Positions 8,901 through 16,682 of a stretch of DNA of 64,000 bases are shown one piece after another. The translations under genes were made by a program, and so were the position numbers. This DNA comes from Exiguobacterium sp. FSL W8-0210 (GTDB taxonomy: Bacteria > Bacillota > Bacilli > Exiguobacteriales > Exiguobacteriaceae). The DNA lies in contig NZ_JBBOUK010000001.1 in NCBI RefSeq assembly GCF_038006045.1, positions 2,955,001 to 3,019,000 on the forward strand. The letters are read 5' to 3'. How positions within the stretch are numbered: the first letter of the stretch is position 1; the number at the start of each line of letters is the position of its first letter. A model generated the notes under the pieces. It made no database searches. It saw only the letters and a program-made list of their open reading frames with translations, and was not told the origin of the DNA.

Positions 8901-9147
8901 AACGTACAGTATCGACTCCTGATAAATTTTCGACCTTACTTTCAAGTTCTCGACTGACTTCATCTAGAACTTGTTCTGGTGTAGCACCTGGATAAATCGT
9001 CGTCACCGACACGGTCGGTGTCGTGATGTCTGGCAATGTCTCGAGCTTCATCGATGTTCCCGCATAAATACCGGCAACCGTGATGATGATCGTCATGAGC
9101 CAGAGGGCAAACTTATTGTTCACCGAAAACTGGATGATCTTTTTCAT
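5905..9147 (-). CDS. RND-family efflux transporter (AcrB/SwrC type)
   Basis: 1080 aa inner-membrane proton-driven exporter with the duplicated RND plan: TM1 near residues 12-30, large extracytoplasmic loop, TM cluster with the proton-relay Asp pair in GRVVDDSIVVIENIYRR, a second loop and TM cluster. In Gram-positives the SwrC relatives export surfactants or antimicrobials; the substrate here is unknown. The start is the ATG at 9147 (GAGGGAG 9 bases upstream); a GTG at 9165 overlaps the tetR stop. The unusual feature is a low-complexity Ala-Gly-Gln repeat at residues 256-289 followed by a Pro/Ala/Thr-rich linker, inserted in the first extracytoplasmic loop. Cotranscribed with the upstream TetR gene. 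Confidence 0.92.
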   Translation of the reverse strand: MKKIIQFSVNNKFALWLMTIIITVAGIYAGTSMKLETLPDITTPTVSVTTIYPGATPEQVLDEVSRELESKVENLSGVDTVRSTSFQNASNLQIDYNFSTNMEEAEQKVKEALSNVELPEGVQEPQVSRISFDAFPVIGFAVSDKERSLSELTKLVENELQPKLEGIEGAQTVQVAGQEIRRIEIRFDEKKLERYGLTEENAKQLIQANDSRLALGLYELGDKEQAVVLDGKATTVKELKDLRLPYTPPVSNTPEAGQAGQAGQAGQAGQAGQAGQAGQAGQAGQAGQAPASAPAASQTTPATGATSGQATQTAPTQVPTVTLSQVATIEDKGIEESISRSNGERSIGVQVTKSQDANTVDVVNAVKQTIKDFEKENGSVNASVTLDQGKPIEESVSTMISKALIGALFAIVIILLFLRNIKSTIIAVISIPLSLLMAILVLKQMDISLNIMTLGAMTVAIGRVVDDSIVVIENIYRRLTDPAEKLKGKELIISATREVFIPIASSTVVTIAVFLPLGFVTGFVGELFLPFALTVVFALFASLIVAVTVVPMFADSLFKRGKAPKPEKEEGGKLANGYRRMLNWSLNHKLIVFGLSVLLLIGSFALVPTIGVNFLNQEGEKTLYVTYNPKPGQTLDDSLKAADQAEDYFNKQKNIDNLQFTVGGENPLNPGNTKQGVFIVQYDPDTEDFADVKQTAIKQLNADIPTGEWKEQDFSGGAASSGVSYSIFANNIEDLEAVTPKFVDAIEGESKYVRKVTTDLKEAYTQYTFEVDQQKAAEFGVSTAQLAQGIANVQGEEKPLSTIKVDGKELDVIVPNEQTTYDSVQDLEETDVVTPLGVRKLSDFVEVKKGTTPDSLNERDGKLVATVTAELKTDKATEASQAIEKSVKNIDRPTGVSYEQGGVTEQIQESFTQLGLAMAAAVAIVYLVLVITFGGALTPLVILFSLPFAIIGGLVALLITGETISVSSLIGALMLIGIVVTNAIVLIDRVIHKEAEGLSTREALLDAAGTRLRPILMTALATIGALAPLALGLEGGALISKGLGVTVIGGLTSSTLLTLLIVPIVYEFLARFRKKKSIDS
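8283..8381 (-). repeat. 9-bp tandem repeat, 11 perfect units, inside the RND gene
   Basis: Eleven uninterrupted copies of CTTGTCCTG (plus strand) encode Ala-Gly-Gln repeats. Each unit keeps the reading frame, so length changes would not disrupt the protein. The next nine bases (CTTCAGGAG) are a degenerate unit. Confidence 0.98.
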
Positions 9148-9161
9148 CGTATGGTTCTCCC

Positions 9162-9719
9162 TCACTCTTCAATTTGTTTATCTAGTCGTCGTGCACGTTC
9201 TATTAATTGCTGAATTAATCGTTGTCGCACATCTGGAGACGGTGCGCCGAACTGAAAATGCTCCGACAATTTCAAACCGTCTAATATAAAGCGAATCGAT
9301 AACACTTCAACCGGATCCATCTGTTCTGTCAGTTGGCGGAAGAACTGCTCCGCTTGTCGCTTTCGTTCCTCGACGAACGTCGCATGATCCTTTAACAAGG
9401 ACAACAAGTAAAGAAGCGCATCCATGTCGAGATGGAACTCCTCTTGTTGCTGGATTTGCAACGTCACGAACGCTTCCATCGGTCCCATCGTCAACTGATG
9501 CTGTTCATATAGTTCAAATTGTCGTGCTTCTTGCGCCTCGATGACCCCCATTAATAAAGCTTCCTTCGAAGCGAAATGATACAATAGTCCACCTTTTGAG
9601 ACATTTGCTTGTTTCGCTACTTCTTCAAGCGTCAATTGGGTGAATCCTTGTTGCAAAATAATCGTCGTCGTTGCTTCAAGAATCCGACGACGAGTCTCTT
9701 GCGCTTTTGCACTGGCCAA
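9162..9719 (-). CDS. TetR-family transcriptional repressor
   Basis: 185 aa with a TetR/AcrR HTH in the N-terminus (LTLEEVAKQANVSKGGLLYHF, residues about 29-49) and a divergent helical ligand domain. The start is TTG, with GGGGAG five bases upstream. It is the first gene of a two-gene operon; its stop lies 14 bases before the RND start and its 3' end contains the RND ribosome binding site, so translation may be coupled. Regulation of its own operon is supported by the palindrome just upstream at 9749-9762. Confidence 0.92.
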   Translation of the reverse strand: MASAKAQETRRRILEATTTIILQQGFTQLTLEEVAKQANVSKGGLLYHFASKEALLMGVIEAQEARQFELYEQHQLTMGPMEAFVTLQIQQQEEFHLDMDALLYLLSLLKDHATFVEERKRQAEQFFRQLTEQMDPVEVLSIRFILDGLKLSEHFQFGAPSPDVRQRLIQQLIERARRLDKQIEE

Positions 9720-9748
9720 TAGTCTCCCCCTTCCCTCATATTTACTGT

Positions 9749-9762
9749 ACCGTCTGGACGGT
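9749..9762. promoter_or_regulatory. Operator for the TetR regulator
   Basis: ACCGTC-TG-GACGGT has perfect 6-bp arms, 30 bases upstream of the TTG start of the TetR gene. TetR-family operators commonly have this form. Confidence 0.65.
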
Positions 9763-9844
9763 TTCTTTTTACAGTGTACGAATTCTTATTTGAAGATGCA
9801 ATCGCTTTGTTTATGTTTCACGTGAAACTTTCGTGAACAAAAAA

Positions 9845-9916
9845 AGACTGACTCAAATGTCAGTCTCTACAAAGATAAGGGCGTAAAAAGACGCGTCATT
9901 CTTTTTGAGTCAGCTT
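9845..9916 (-). repeat. Dispersed structured repeat, copy C (short), with proC terminator
   Basis: Read on the minus strand it starts AGCTGACTCAAAAAG, AATGACGCGTCTTTTTACGCCCTT, matching the first 45 or so bases of the copy at 55.07 kb. It ends in the hairpin GACTGAC..GTCAGTC plus seven T (9842-9866), a good terminator for proC. The two ends (GCTGACTCAAA and TTTGAGTCAGT) are inverted repeats. Confidence 0.6.
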
Positions 9917-9928
9917 CTTTTGAATCCA

Positions 9929-10702
9929 TTATTCGGCTGTTTCGCGTGCACTCTCTCGTAGTGCCGCTTGCATCGTATCGAATAAGTGACGCTCTCGTAG
10001 CACTTGGACGCCACGATCCGTCGGTCCACCAGGTGCCGCAACATCAGCAATCAGACGATCCGTACTTGCGTCGGAGCGCATGAGAATTTCAGCTGAACCT
10101 TTCATCGCTTGAGCAACGATTCGACGTGCATTTCCTTCTTCAAAACCAGCATCCGTCAAAACCGGCACCATGCCAGCTACGACTTCATAGAAGAAAGCAG
10201 GACTACATCCTGCTGCCGCCATGAATGCAGGCATCGTCGATTCATTTGCTTCCGCAATTTCTCCGACACGTCCAAATAATGCTTCGACTACACTTCGGAT
10301 CTCTTCATTCACGCGTGAGCCGAACCATAGTCCAGTCATTCCTAAACGGTGTGCGACTGGAGTATTCGGCATGGCAGCGACTGTCGGACGTTTTGCCAAC
10401 TGTTCGATTTCATATGGTGTAATATGTGCAGCAATCGAAACAATCGTCTGATTCGTCCATTGTTGATTCGCTACATAGTCGAGTACACCATCGGGTTGCA
10501 TGCCCAGCATGACGATATCGTATAAGGAGACATCTTCCTGCTCGACCGTTTGAACACCGTGTCGTGCTGCGACTTCTGTCAAGCGTATCCCGCCACTCCG
10601 ATTCGTCATCGTGATATCTTCTCGTGCAAATCCAGAAGCGACCCATCCTTGAACGAGTGCCTCACTCATCGCACCGGCTCCTACTATTAATAGTTTCATC
10701 AT
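9929..10702 (-). CDS. proC: Pyrroline-5-carboxylate reductase
   Basis: 257 aa; catalyses the NAD(P)H-dependent last step of proline synthesis. The N-terminus has the Rossmann signature VGAGAMSEALVQGW; the central part has PNTPVAHRLGMT; the C-terminal dimerisation domain has DVAAPGGPTDRGVQVL, matching the P5CR signature region. Two adjacent ATG codons are possible starts, with GAGGAAGG upstream. No proA/proB is nearby. ComER-like paralogues exist in Bacillales, so the exact paralogue is uncertain. Confidence 0.85.
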   Translation of the reverse strand: MMKLLIVGAGAMSEALVQGWVASGFAREDITMTNRSGGIRLTEVAARHGVQTVEQEDVSLYDIVMLGMQPDGVLDYVANQQWTNQTIVSIAAHITPYEIEQLAKRPTVAAMPNTPVAHRLGMTGLWFGSRVNEEIRSVVEALFGRVGEIAEANESTMPAFMAAAGCSPAFFYEVVAGMVPVLTDAGFEEGNARRIVAQAMKGSAEILMRSDASTDRLIADVAAPGGPTDRGVQVLRERHLFDTMQAALRESARETAE

Positions 10703-10720
10703 CTATCCTTCCTCTCCCTC

Positions 10721-10747
10721 AAAAAAAGACCAGTCATGAACTGGTCT
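10721..10747 (-). terminator. Terminator of the CBS-domain gene
   Basis: AAGACCAGT-N5-ACTGGTCTT followed by a T-run on the minus strand. Confidence 0.9.
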
Positions 10748-10759
10748 TGTGCGGGTCCA

Positions 10760-11398
10760 TTATACACGAACGGCTAAATCTTCGACAGCAACGACTCGAA
10801 GTCCCTTATCGTCAAGTTTCTTGACGATTTTTTTCTTCGTCTTCTCGTCACAATCCGTCGGTAATGTAATCAATACACGACGCATGACGCTACTCTTCGC
10901 ATCGAGTGTCATCAGACTCGCGACCGTTGAATATTTGTTGACGATCTTCGAGATCTTCTCAAGTGCCCCTTTTTGTTCACTTAGGGCTACTGTCAGGACG
11001 TAACTTCCAGAATCACGGTTCCACGCTTCTTCAAGCATTCCAAGCATTTTTCCGTGAGGTAGAATACCGAAGAAATGACCATCGTCATTTAAGACCGCGA
11101 TATACGGTAATTCCTTGATCGAGAAGAAGACTTCAAAGAAATTACTTCCTGTATAGATGTATTTGGATGTATTCTTAATCAGCGACATGACGTTGTCGTC
11201 TAAGCTGCCACCATTCATCCCATGCCGGTAGATGTGCATCTTATAGATGTTGCCCTTGAAGTCCTGTCCTGATTGGTCAAGGACCGGGACACAGCGGTAT
11301 CCGGTTTTTTCAAGTGTGTCGAGTGCTTCACGAATCGTCGCTGTCTCGGAAATCGTGACACATTGATGCTTCGGAATACATAAACTTTGTACGAGCAT
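10760..11398 (-). CDS. CBS-domain protein, CbpA-like c-di-AMP binder
   Basis: 212 aa cytosolic protein. Residues about 1-125 form a CBS pair (ISETATIREALDTLEKTGYRCVPVLD; LPYIAVLNDDGHFFGILPHGKML), the C-terminal third looks ACT-like (GSYVLTVALSEQKGALEKISKI). This arrangement matches the Listeria-type c-di-AMP-binding protein CbpA as I remember it; ligand binding is an inference from family. GAGGAGG precedes the ATG. An extended -10 (TGATATGAT on the minus strand, 11437-11445) lies upstream. It is divergent from the DUF47-Pit phosphate genes. Confidence 0.7.
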   Translation of the reverse strand: MLVQSLCIPKHQCVTISETATIREALDTLEKTGYRCVPVLDQSGQDFKGNIYKMHIYRHGMNGGSLDDNVMSLIKNTSKYIYTGSNFFEVFFSIKELPYIAVLNDDGHFFGILPHGKMLGMLEEAWNRDSGSYVLTVALSEQKGALEKISKIVNKYSTVASLMTLDAKSSVMRRVLITLPTDCDEKTKKKIVKKLDDKGLRVVAVEDLAVRV

Positions 11399-11739
11399 AA
11401 TAAAATCCTCCTCTTTTAACTGATTACGCAGACTTAATCATATCATTCGATTTTCATGCGCCATATCCTCTTTTCCCACTTCTGATGCGCTTTTATTCTT
11501 ACAATCACAAGACAATCTCTTGCAATTACAACGTAATCCAACTCATTTCAATCAAGTACATTTCAATTTTTCCATTGTCAGACAATTTATTAAATCTACA
11601 ATCACCTTCATATTAAGATTTATTAAGATTTCGTAAAGACGCTTCATAAATGTATTCTTTTACAATACCGTCTGCTACAATCGAACTCGTGAAGTTACTT
11701 CACTATTCTATTCTTGTTCTTAATATGGAGGCAGAAGAA
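11399..11739. promoter_or_regulatory. Intergenic region between CBS gene and DUF47-Pit operon
   Basis: 341 bases without a gene, AT-rich. It contains the extended -10 of the CBS gene near 11437, a perfect tandem 10-mer TATTAAGATT at 11611-11630, an extended -10-like TGCTACAAT at 11673-11681, and the GGAGG ribosome binding site of the DUF47 gene. The tandem 10-mer could be a regulator site for phosphate genes; no classical PhoP box is certain. Confidence 0.4.
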
Positions 11740-12357
11740 ATGTTTAGTAAAAAACAAGATCCATTCGCAGTGAAATTATCCGAAATCGCAGGACACTTAA
11801 AAACGACTTCGCAATTCTTCGTTGACTTTAAAATCAACGGCATCGCGGATGTAAAAGAATTTGCACATAAAGTAAAAGACTTCGAAACAGCTGGGGACGA
11901 TTTGATGCACCAGTTGATCATCGACTTGAACAATGCGTTCATCACGCCGATCGACCGTGAAGACTTACTCGCACTTGCTAACGCACTTGATGACGTCTTA
12001 GACGGTTTTGAAGAATGTTCAGCGATCTTCGAAATCTACAATATCGTTCAAGCAGACGAGCACATGATCAAGTTCGTCGATGAAATCAACATCGCTGTCA
12101 CAGAACTCGCGATGTCAATGGATCTTCTTGTTGCACGTAAATTGCAACCGATGCGTGAACACGTCATCAAAATCAAAGAACAAGAGACGATTTGTGACAA
12201 CCTACGCCGTAAATCGATCAAAGCATTGTTCGCAACAGAAACAGATCCAATTAAAATCATCCAATATAAAGAAATCTATGAATCGCTCGAATCAATCGCG
12301 GACTACTGCCAAGATGCAGCTAACGTCATTGAAACGATCATCATGAAAAACGCTTAA
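11740..12357 (+). CDS. DUF47 family protein, Pit accessory/regulator
   Basis: 205 aa, all-helical, PhoU-like fold expected (TTSQFFVDFKINGIADVKEFAHKVKDFETAGDD; DREDLLALANALDDVLDGFEE). In Bacillales this family (YkaA) always precedes a Pit phosphate permease and is thought to modulate it. The ATG at 11740 has GGAGG 8 bases upstream; an upstream in-frame codon at 11650 has none. It is separated from pit by 16 bases and clearly cotranscribed. Confidence 0.88.
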   Translation: MFSKKQDPFAVKLSEIAGHLKTTSQFFVDFKINGIADVKEFAHKVKDFETAGDDLMHQLIIDLNNAFITPIDREDLLALANALDDVLDGFEECSAIFEIYNIVQADEHMIKFVDEINIAVTELAMSMDLLVARKLQPMREHVIKIKEQETICDNLRRKSIKALFATETDPIKIIQYKEIYESLESIADYCQDAANVIETIIMKNA

Positions 12358-12373
12358 GTGAGGAGCTAACGAG

Positions 12374-13378
12374 ATGGATAGCCTGTTTATCATCACCGCC
12401 ATAATCGTGATTCTCGCACTTAGCTTCGACTTCATCAACGGTTTCCACGATACAGCGAACTCGATCGCGACTTCGGTGTCGACTCGTGCTTTGAAACCAC
12501 GTCATGCCATCATCTTGGCTGCATCGATGAACTTCCTAGGTGCAATCACGTTCACTGGAGTCGCAAAAACGATCTCTGGTGACATCGTTGACCCGTCAAC
12601 ACTTGAACATGGTAGCTACGTCGTCATCGCTGCCTTGATTTCAGCCATTGCCTGGAACCTTTTGACTTGGTACTTCGGTATTCCGTCAAGTTCTTCGCAT
12701 ACACTGATCGGTTCGATTGCTGGTGCTGCTGTTGCCTCTGTTGGATTCGGAGGAATCGAAGCAAAAGGCTTCTTGAAAATCGTTCAAGCCTTGCTCATTT
12801 CACCAGTACTCGCATTCACACTTGGTTTCATCGTTTATGCAATCTTTAAAGTCATCTTCAAAAAAGGAAACTTGGCGAAGACGAATCGTCGCTTCCGTCA
12901 TGTTCAAATTGCAACCGCTGCTTTGCAGTCGTATACACACGGTACGAACGACGCACAAAAAGCGATGGGGATCATCACGCTTGCTTTGATCTCATCTGGT
13001 TATCAAACAGATCACGAAGTTGCGACTTGGGTTAAACTCTCATGTGCGATCGCGATGGGTCTCGGAACATCTGTCGGTGGATGGCGGATCATCAAAACAG
13101 TTGGTGGTCAAATCATGAAAATCCGTCCGGTCAATGGGGTTGCAGCTGACTTAACATCAGCAGCGATCATCTTTGGAGCGACAGCGATTCATCTTCCGGT
13201 TTCGACGACACACGTCATCTCTTCTGCCATCTTGGGTGTAGGTACATCACACCGTAAGAAAGGTGTAAAATGGGGAACTGCACAACGTATGCTCATCACA
13301 TGGGTCATCACATTGCCGATTTCGATGGCTTTCGCTGCCTTGATCTACTATATTCTCGACTTCTTATTCATTAAATAA
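12374..13378 (+). CDS. pit: Low-affinity inorganic phosphate transporter, Pit family
   Basis: 334 aa integral membrane protein that imports metal-phosphate coupled to protons. Both halves of the internal duplication carry the family signature (FINGFHDTANSIATSVSTRAL near the N-terminus and YTHGTNDAQKAMGII in the middle), each followed by hydrophobic segments; WYFGIPSSSSHTLIG and PVSTTHVIS are also typical. GAGGAG lies upstream of the ATG. Operon with the DUF47 gene. Confidence 0.93.
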   Translation: MDSLFIITAIIVILALSFDFINGFHDTANSIATSVSTRALKPRHAIILAASMNFLGAITFTGVAKTISGDIVDPSTLEHGSYVVIAALISAIAWNLLTWYFGIPSSSSHTLIGSIAGAAVASVGFGGIEAKGFLKIVQALLISPVLAFTLGFIVYAIFKVIFKKGNLAKTNRRFRHVQIATAALQSYTHGTNDAQKAMGIITLALISSGYQTDHEVATWVKLSCAIAMGLGTSVGGWRIIKTVGGQIMKIRPVNGVAADLTSAAIIFGATAIHLPVSTTHVISSAILGVGTSHRKKGVKWGTAQRMLITWVITLPISMAFAALIYYILDFLFIK

Positions 13379-13385
13379 GTACTTG

Positions 13386-13414
13386 CCCCGCCTACTCAAA
13401 AGAGGTGGGGTTTT
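13386..13414 (+). terminator. Terminator of DUF47-pit operon
   Basis: CCCCgCCT..AGGtGGGG followed by TTTTGT. Confidence 0.75.
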
Positions 13415-13437
13415 GTGTACGTTAGAAGCGTCGACAG

Positions 13438-13466
13438 TTGTTGTTTTTCCCATAATTCGCTATGAT
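13438..13466 (+). promoter_or_regulatory. Promoter of pdxK
   Basis: TTGTTG, 17 bases, TATGAT, about 44 bases before the ATG. Confidence 0.6.
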
Positions 13467-13509
13467 GAAGAACAAGAAGGATTGTCTATTTCTTTAGGAG
13501 GAATGCCCC

Positions 13510-14325
13510 ATGACAAAACGTAAAGCCTTAACGATTGCTGGTTCCGACACGAGCGGTGGAGCTGGTATTCAAGCTGATTTGAAAACATTCCAAGAACTTG
13601 GTGTCTATGGAATGAATGCTTTGACGGTCATCGTCGCCCAAGACCCTGATCACTCTTGGCACCATGCGGTTTACCCAATCGACACAGAACTCGTCCGGAC
13701 ACAAATCCACACGGTCCTTGGAGGTATTGGTGTTGATGCGATGAAGACGGGTATGCTCCCGACTGTCGAAATCATTGAAGCCGTAGCTGAGAAAATCAAA
13801 TCATCCGGCGTTCAAAACGTCGTGATTGATCCTGTCATGGTCTGTAAAGGTGAAGACGAAGTACTGAACCCTGATACGGCAAACGCACTTCGTGATGTCT
13901 TGACACCACTTGCGACGGTCGTCACACCGAACGTCTTCGAAGCCGGACAACTGTCGGGCCTTGGTAAGACACCAGCAACGATCGACGAGATGAAACTTGC
14001 AGCAGCACGGATTCACGAAAAAGGTGCGCAATACGTTCTTGTCAAAGGTGGCAGCAAGATTGACCATCCACAAGCAGTTGACGTGCTTTATGACGGAAAA
14101 GAGTTTATCCTGATTGAGGACGAACGAATCGAGACACCGTACACGCACGGTGCTGGCTGCACGTACTCTGCAGCAATCACGGCCGAACTCGCAAAAGGTG
14201 CATCGGTAGAAGCTGCTGTCCGTACAGCAAAATCTTTCATCACTTCCGCGATTCGTCATTCATTCCGTTTGAATGAATACGTCGGACCAACTGATCACGC
14301 TGCACATCGTATAGTCCAGTCTTGA
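13510..14325 (+). CDS. pdxK: Pyridoxine/pyridoxal kinase (ThiD-like)
   Basis: 271 aa ribokinase-fold enzyme phosphorylating pyridoxine, pyridoxal and pyridoxamine in B6 salvage. It follows the B. subtilis PdxK sequence closely (AGSDTSGGAGIQADLKTFQE; DAMKTGMLP; VIDPVMVCKG) and has the ATP-site HGAGCTYSAA segment with its conserved Cys. ThiD hydroxymethylpyrimidine kinases share this fold, but no thiamine genes are near and the resemblance to PdxK is stronger. AGGAGG is upstream. It has its own promoter and terminator. Confidence 0.9.
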   Translation: MTKRKALTIAGSDTSGGAGIQADLKTFQELGVYGMNALTVIVAQDPDHSWHHAVYPIDTELVRTQIHTVLGGIGVDAMKTGMLPTVEIIEAVAEKIKSSGVQNVVIDPVMVCKGEDEVLNPDTANALRDVLTPLATVVTPNVFEAGQLSGLGKTPATIDEMKLAAARIHEKGAQYVLVKGGSKIDHPQAVDVLYDGKEFILIEDERIETPYTHGAGCTYSAAITAELAKGASVEAAVRTAKSFITSAIRHSFRLNEYVGPTDHAAHRIVQS

Positions 14326-14332
14326 TCCGCTT

Positions 14333-14363
14333 AAGAAGTCCGCGATATCCGCGGACTTCTTTC
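14333..14363 (+). terminator. Terminator of pdxK
   Basis: AAGAAGTCCGCG..CGCGGACTTCTT followed by T residues; very stable stem. Confidence 0.88.
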
Positions 14364-14386
14364 TGTATAGGAGAGGAGAAAAGTTT

Positions 14387-14755
14387 ATGCAAGCCATTGA
14401 TGTACAAGAAATACAGCGTTATATCGACGAACATGCGAATACACCGTTATATGTACACGTCGAGACGACGAACGGTGCCTACGCGACGCACCAAGATCCA
14501 ACTTTCCATAGCGCGGGGATGTTTTTCCGTAATGCGGAAATCACTTACGAACGTGGTCTGATCACAGGAAACGGACCTTACCGGATCGGTTTGAAACTTG
14601 CCCACGGCTGGTTATACGGTGAAGGATTGACTGACTTCGAATTTGCTGGGGAACAATTGTTGATTGCCGGTCACGATATCGAAGGACGTCTTGCGATTGC
14701 TTTTGAACTTAGCCCGACACCATTCGCTCAAGGTGCAGAGGAGGTAGACGCATGA
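14387..14755 (+). CDS. yojF: YojF family protein (DUF1806)
   Basis: 122 aa soluble protein matching the YojF/DUF1806 family (YVHVETTNGAYATH; GMFFRNAEITYERGLI; YRIGLKLAHGWLYGEGLT). Function is not established, but the gene is characteristically paired with bshB2, as here, where the two overlap by four bases (ATGA). A role tied to bacillithiol synthesis or use is inferred from this pairing. Confidence 0.85.
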   Translation: MQAIDVQEIQRYIDEHANTPLYVHVETTNGAYATHQDPTFHSAGMFFRNAEITYERGLITGNGPYRIGLKLAHGWLYGEGLTDFEFAGEQLLIAGHDIEGRLAIAFELSPTPFAQGAEEVDA

Positions 14756-15402
14756 CACACGAAGATCATTTACTCGTCGTCTTCCCTCACCCGGATGACG
14801 AAGCTTTCAGTTCTGCCGGTACGATCATCGAGCACGCAGAAAATCGTGGTCCTGTCACATATGCTTGTTTGACGCTCGGTGAGATGGGCCGTAACATGGG
14901 ACGCCCTGTCTTTACGAACCGGGAACAGCTCGCAACGATTCGCAAACGTGAGTTGATCGATGCAGCTGAAAAAATGAAGATTTCGGATCTCCAAATGTGG
15001 GGACTTCGCGATAAGACCGTTGAATTCGAGGATGAAGCGGCACTTGCTGACCGTATCCTTACCTTGATTCAACAGACGCGCCCGACTCGCTTGATTTCAT
15101 TTTATCCGGGTTACGCGGTCCATCCCGATCACGAAGCGACAGCTCGCGCCGTCGTTCGTGCCCTTCGGATGATGGATCCTGCCGATCGCCCTGAGTTCCT
15201 TGCGGTCGCTTTTGCGAACAATACGAAAGAAGAGCTTGGAGAAGGAACATTCATTCACGATGTCAGTGCCTATACGGATCAAAAGATCAAGGCACTCGAA
15301 GCACACGCTTCACAAACAGGTGGTTTGATGAAAGTCATCTCGGAAGACTCGAACATCCGTGACCTGCTCCTCAAAGAACGCTATTACCACTATCCGCTGT
15401 AA
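14752..15402 (+). CDS. bshB2: Bacillithiol biosynthesis deacetylase BshB2
   Basis: 216 aa LmbE-like zinc deacetylase; removes acetate from GlcNAc-malate to give GlcN-malate, or acts as the bacillithiol-S-conjugate amidase type. Zinc motifs are visible: PHPDDEAFSSAG (residues about 12-23) and AVHPDHEATARA (about 124-135). Starts inside the yojF stop codon. bshA, bshB1 and bshC are not in the window. Confidence 0.88.
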   Translation: MTHEDHLLVVFPHPDDEAFSSAGTIIEHAENRGPVTYACLTLGEMGRNMGRPVFTNREQLATIRKRELIDAAEKMKISDLQMWGLRDKTVEFEDEAALADRILTLIQQTRPTRLISFYPGYAVHPDHEATARAVVRALRMMDPADRPEFLAVAFANNTKEELGEGTFIHDVSAYTDQKIKALEAHASQTGGLMKVISEDSNIRDLLLKERYYHYPL

Positions 15403-15411
15403 TTTCCTATT

Positions 15412-15454
15412 AAGAGATGCCGATCGTCCGAGCGACAATCAGCATCTCTTTTTT
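15412..15454 (+). terminator. Terminator of yojF-bshB2
   Basis: AAGAGATGC..GCATCTCTT followed by TTTT. Confidence 0.85.
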
Positions 15455-15520
15455 GGCCTTCATTAGAAAACGTCGACTTTTTTGACGGCTTCTGCTAGTG
15501 TGAATAGTTGAGACTACGTC

Positions 15521-15557
15521 TCCGGAGTTCGTAACCTCCTCCGTTATAAAAACTAGG
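15521..15557 (+). promoter_or_regulatory. preQ1-I riboswitch
   Basis: Stem CGGAG/CTCCG (15523-15527 and 15539-15543) encloses a short loop TTCGTAACCTC, followed by the A-rich tail TTATAAAAACTAGG. This is the compact H-type pseudoknot layout of class I preQ1 riboswitches. The 3' tail runs into the AGGAATGGAAG region before the queC start, so translational control by hiding the ribosome binding site is likely. No terminator follows. Confidence 0.85.
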
Positions 15558-15573
15558 AATGGAAGTGTACATT

Positions 15574-16230
15574 ATGAAAAAAGAACGTGCTCTTGTCGTC
15601 TTTAGTGGCGGCCAAGACTCGACGACTTGTCTGTTTCAAGCATTGAAACAGTATGAAGAAGTCGAAGTCGTGACGTTTAATTACGGACAACGTCATGCAC
15701 AAGAACTCGAAGTCGCACGCGACATCGCCTCTGAGCTCGGTGTCAAACACCATGAGCTTGATCTCTCTCTTCTCAGTCAACTAACGAGTAACGCCTTGAC
15801 TGACCACAGCCAAACCATCACGACGAATGAAGATGGTCTCCCTTCTACTTTCGTAGATGGACGAAACCACCTGTTTCTTTCGTTCGCAGCCGTCCTCGCG
15901 AAAGGACGCGGAATCCGTCATATCGTCACTGGCGTATGTGAAACGGACTTTTCTGGTTACCCAGACTGCCGTGATGCCTTCATCAAGTCACTGAACGTGA
16001 CATTGAACCTTGCAATGGACTATCCATTCGTACTGCACACGCCACTCATGTGGCTCGACAAAAAAGAAACGTGGGCGCTTGCCGACTCGCTCGGTGCGTT
16101 TGATTTCGTTCGAAATCGCACGTTGACGTGTTACAACGGCGTCATTGGAGATGGTTGCGGCGAATGCCCGGCCTGTGAATTACGAAAAAATGGATTAGAT
16201 GCATACATCAAGGAGGTTCAACACACATGA
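15574..16230 (+). CDS. queC: 7-cyano-7-deazaguanine synthase
   Basis: 218 aa ATP-dependent enzyme converting CDG to preQ0. The PP-loop is [10 protein letters not shown] (residues 10-19), and the zinc cluster is [16 protein letters not shown] near residues 187-202. The ATG at 15574 is preferred over an in-frame ATG at 15559, because GGAAG lies 8 bases before it and B. subtilis QueC begins with the same MKKE-type sequence. First gene of queCDEF; the ends overlap by four bases with queD. Confidence 0.94.
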   Translation: MKKERALVVFSGGQDSTTCLFQALKQYEEVEVVTFNYGQRHAQELEVARDIASELGVKHHELDLSLLSQLTSNALTDHSQTITTNEDGLPSTFVDGRNHLFLSFAAVLAKGRGIRHIVTGVCETDFSGYPDCRDAFIKSLNVTLNLAMDYPFVLHTPLMWLDKKETWALADSLGAFDFVRNRTLTCYNGVIGDGCGECPACELRKNGLDAYIKEVQHT

Positions 16231-16682
16231 CATTCAATTACGAAGCACCTGAAACGGTCGAGCGCCCGACTGGCGACTCGCTTATCTATACGAAATCTCG
16301 CGTCATGATTGTCAAAAAATTAACGTTTGACGCAGCGCACCATCTATATGATTACGATGGAAAATGCCGTGCGCTTCATGGTCATACGTACCATGTCGAT
16401 ATGGGCATCAGTGGTTTTCTTGATCACCGCGGTATGACACTTGATTTTGGTGATCTTAAGAAAATCTTTAAAACACATCTCGAACCACTTCTCGATCACC
16501 GTTATTTAAATGAATCATTACCATACATGAATACAACAGCTGAAAACATGGCGGCGTGGATTTTTGAGACGCTCGGTCAACACCTTCCAGACGAACGTGG
16601 ACTTCGTGTCGAATTCGTCAAACTCTATGAGACGCCGACTGCTTTTGCTGAAGTCCGTCGTGAGTGGATGAACGAAGCATGA
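16227..16682 (+). CDS. queD: 6-carboxytetrahydropterin synthase
   Basis: 151 aa tunnelling-fold enzyme that makes CPH4 from dihydroneopterin triphosphate. Zinc-binding His are seen in FDAAHHL and LHGHTYHVD and the catalytic Cys47 in GKCRALHGH; a late [10 protein letters not shown] segment is typical. The first 25 or so residues ([16 protein letters not shown]) are longer than the minimal family but keep in step with Bacillales homologues. Overlaps queC and queE by four bases each. Confidence 0.92.
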   Translation: MTFNYEAPETVERPTGDSLIYTKSRVMIVKKLTFDAAHHLYDYDGKCRALHGHTYHVDMGISGFLDHRGMTLDFGDLKKIFKTHLEPLLDHRYLNESLPYMNTTAENMAAWIFETLGQHLPDERGLRVEFVKLYETPTAFAEVRREWMNEA

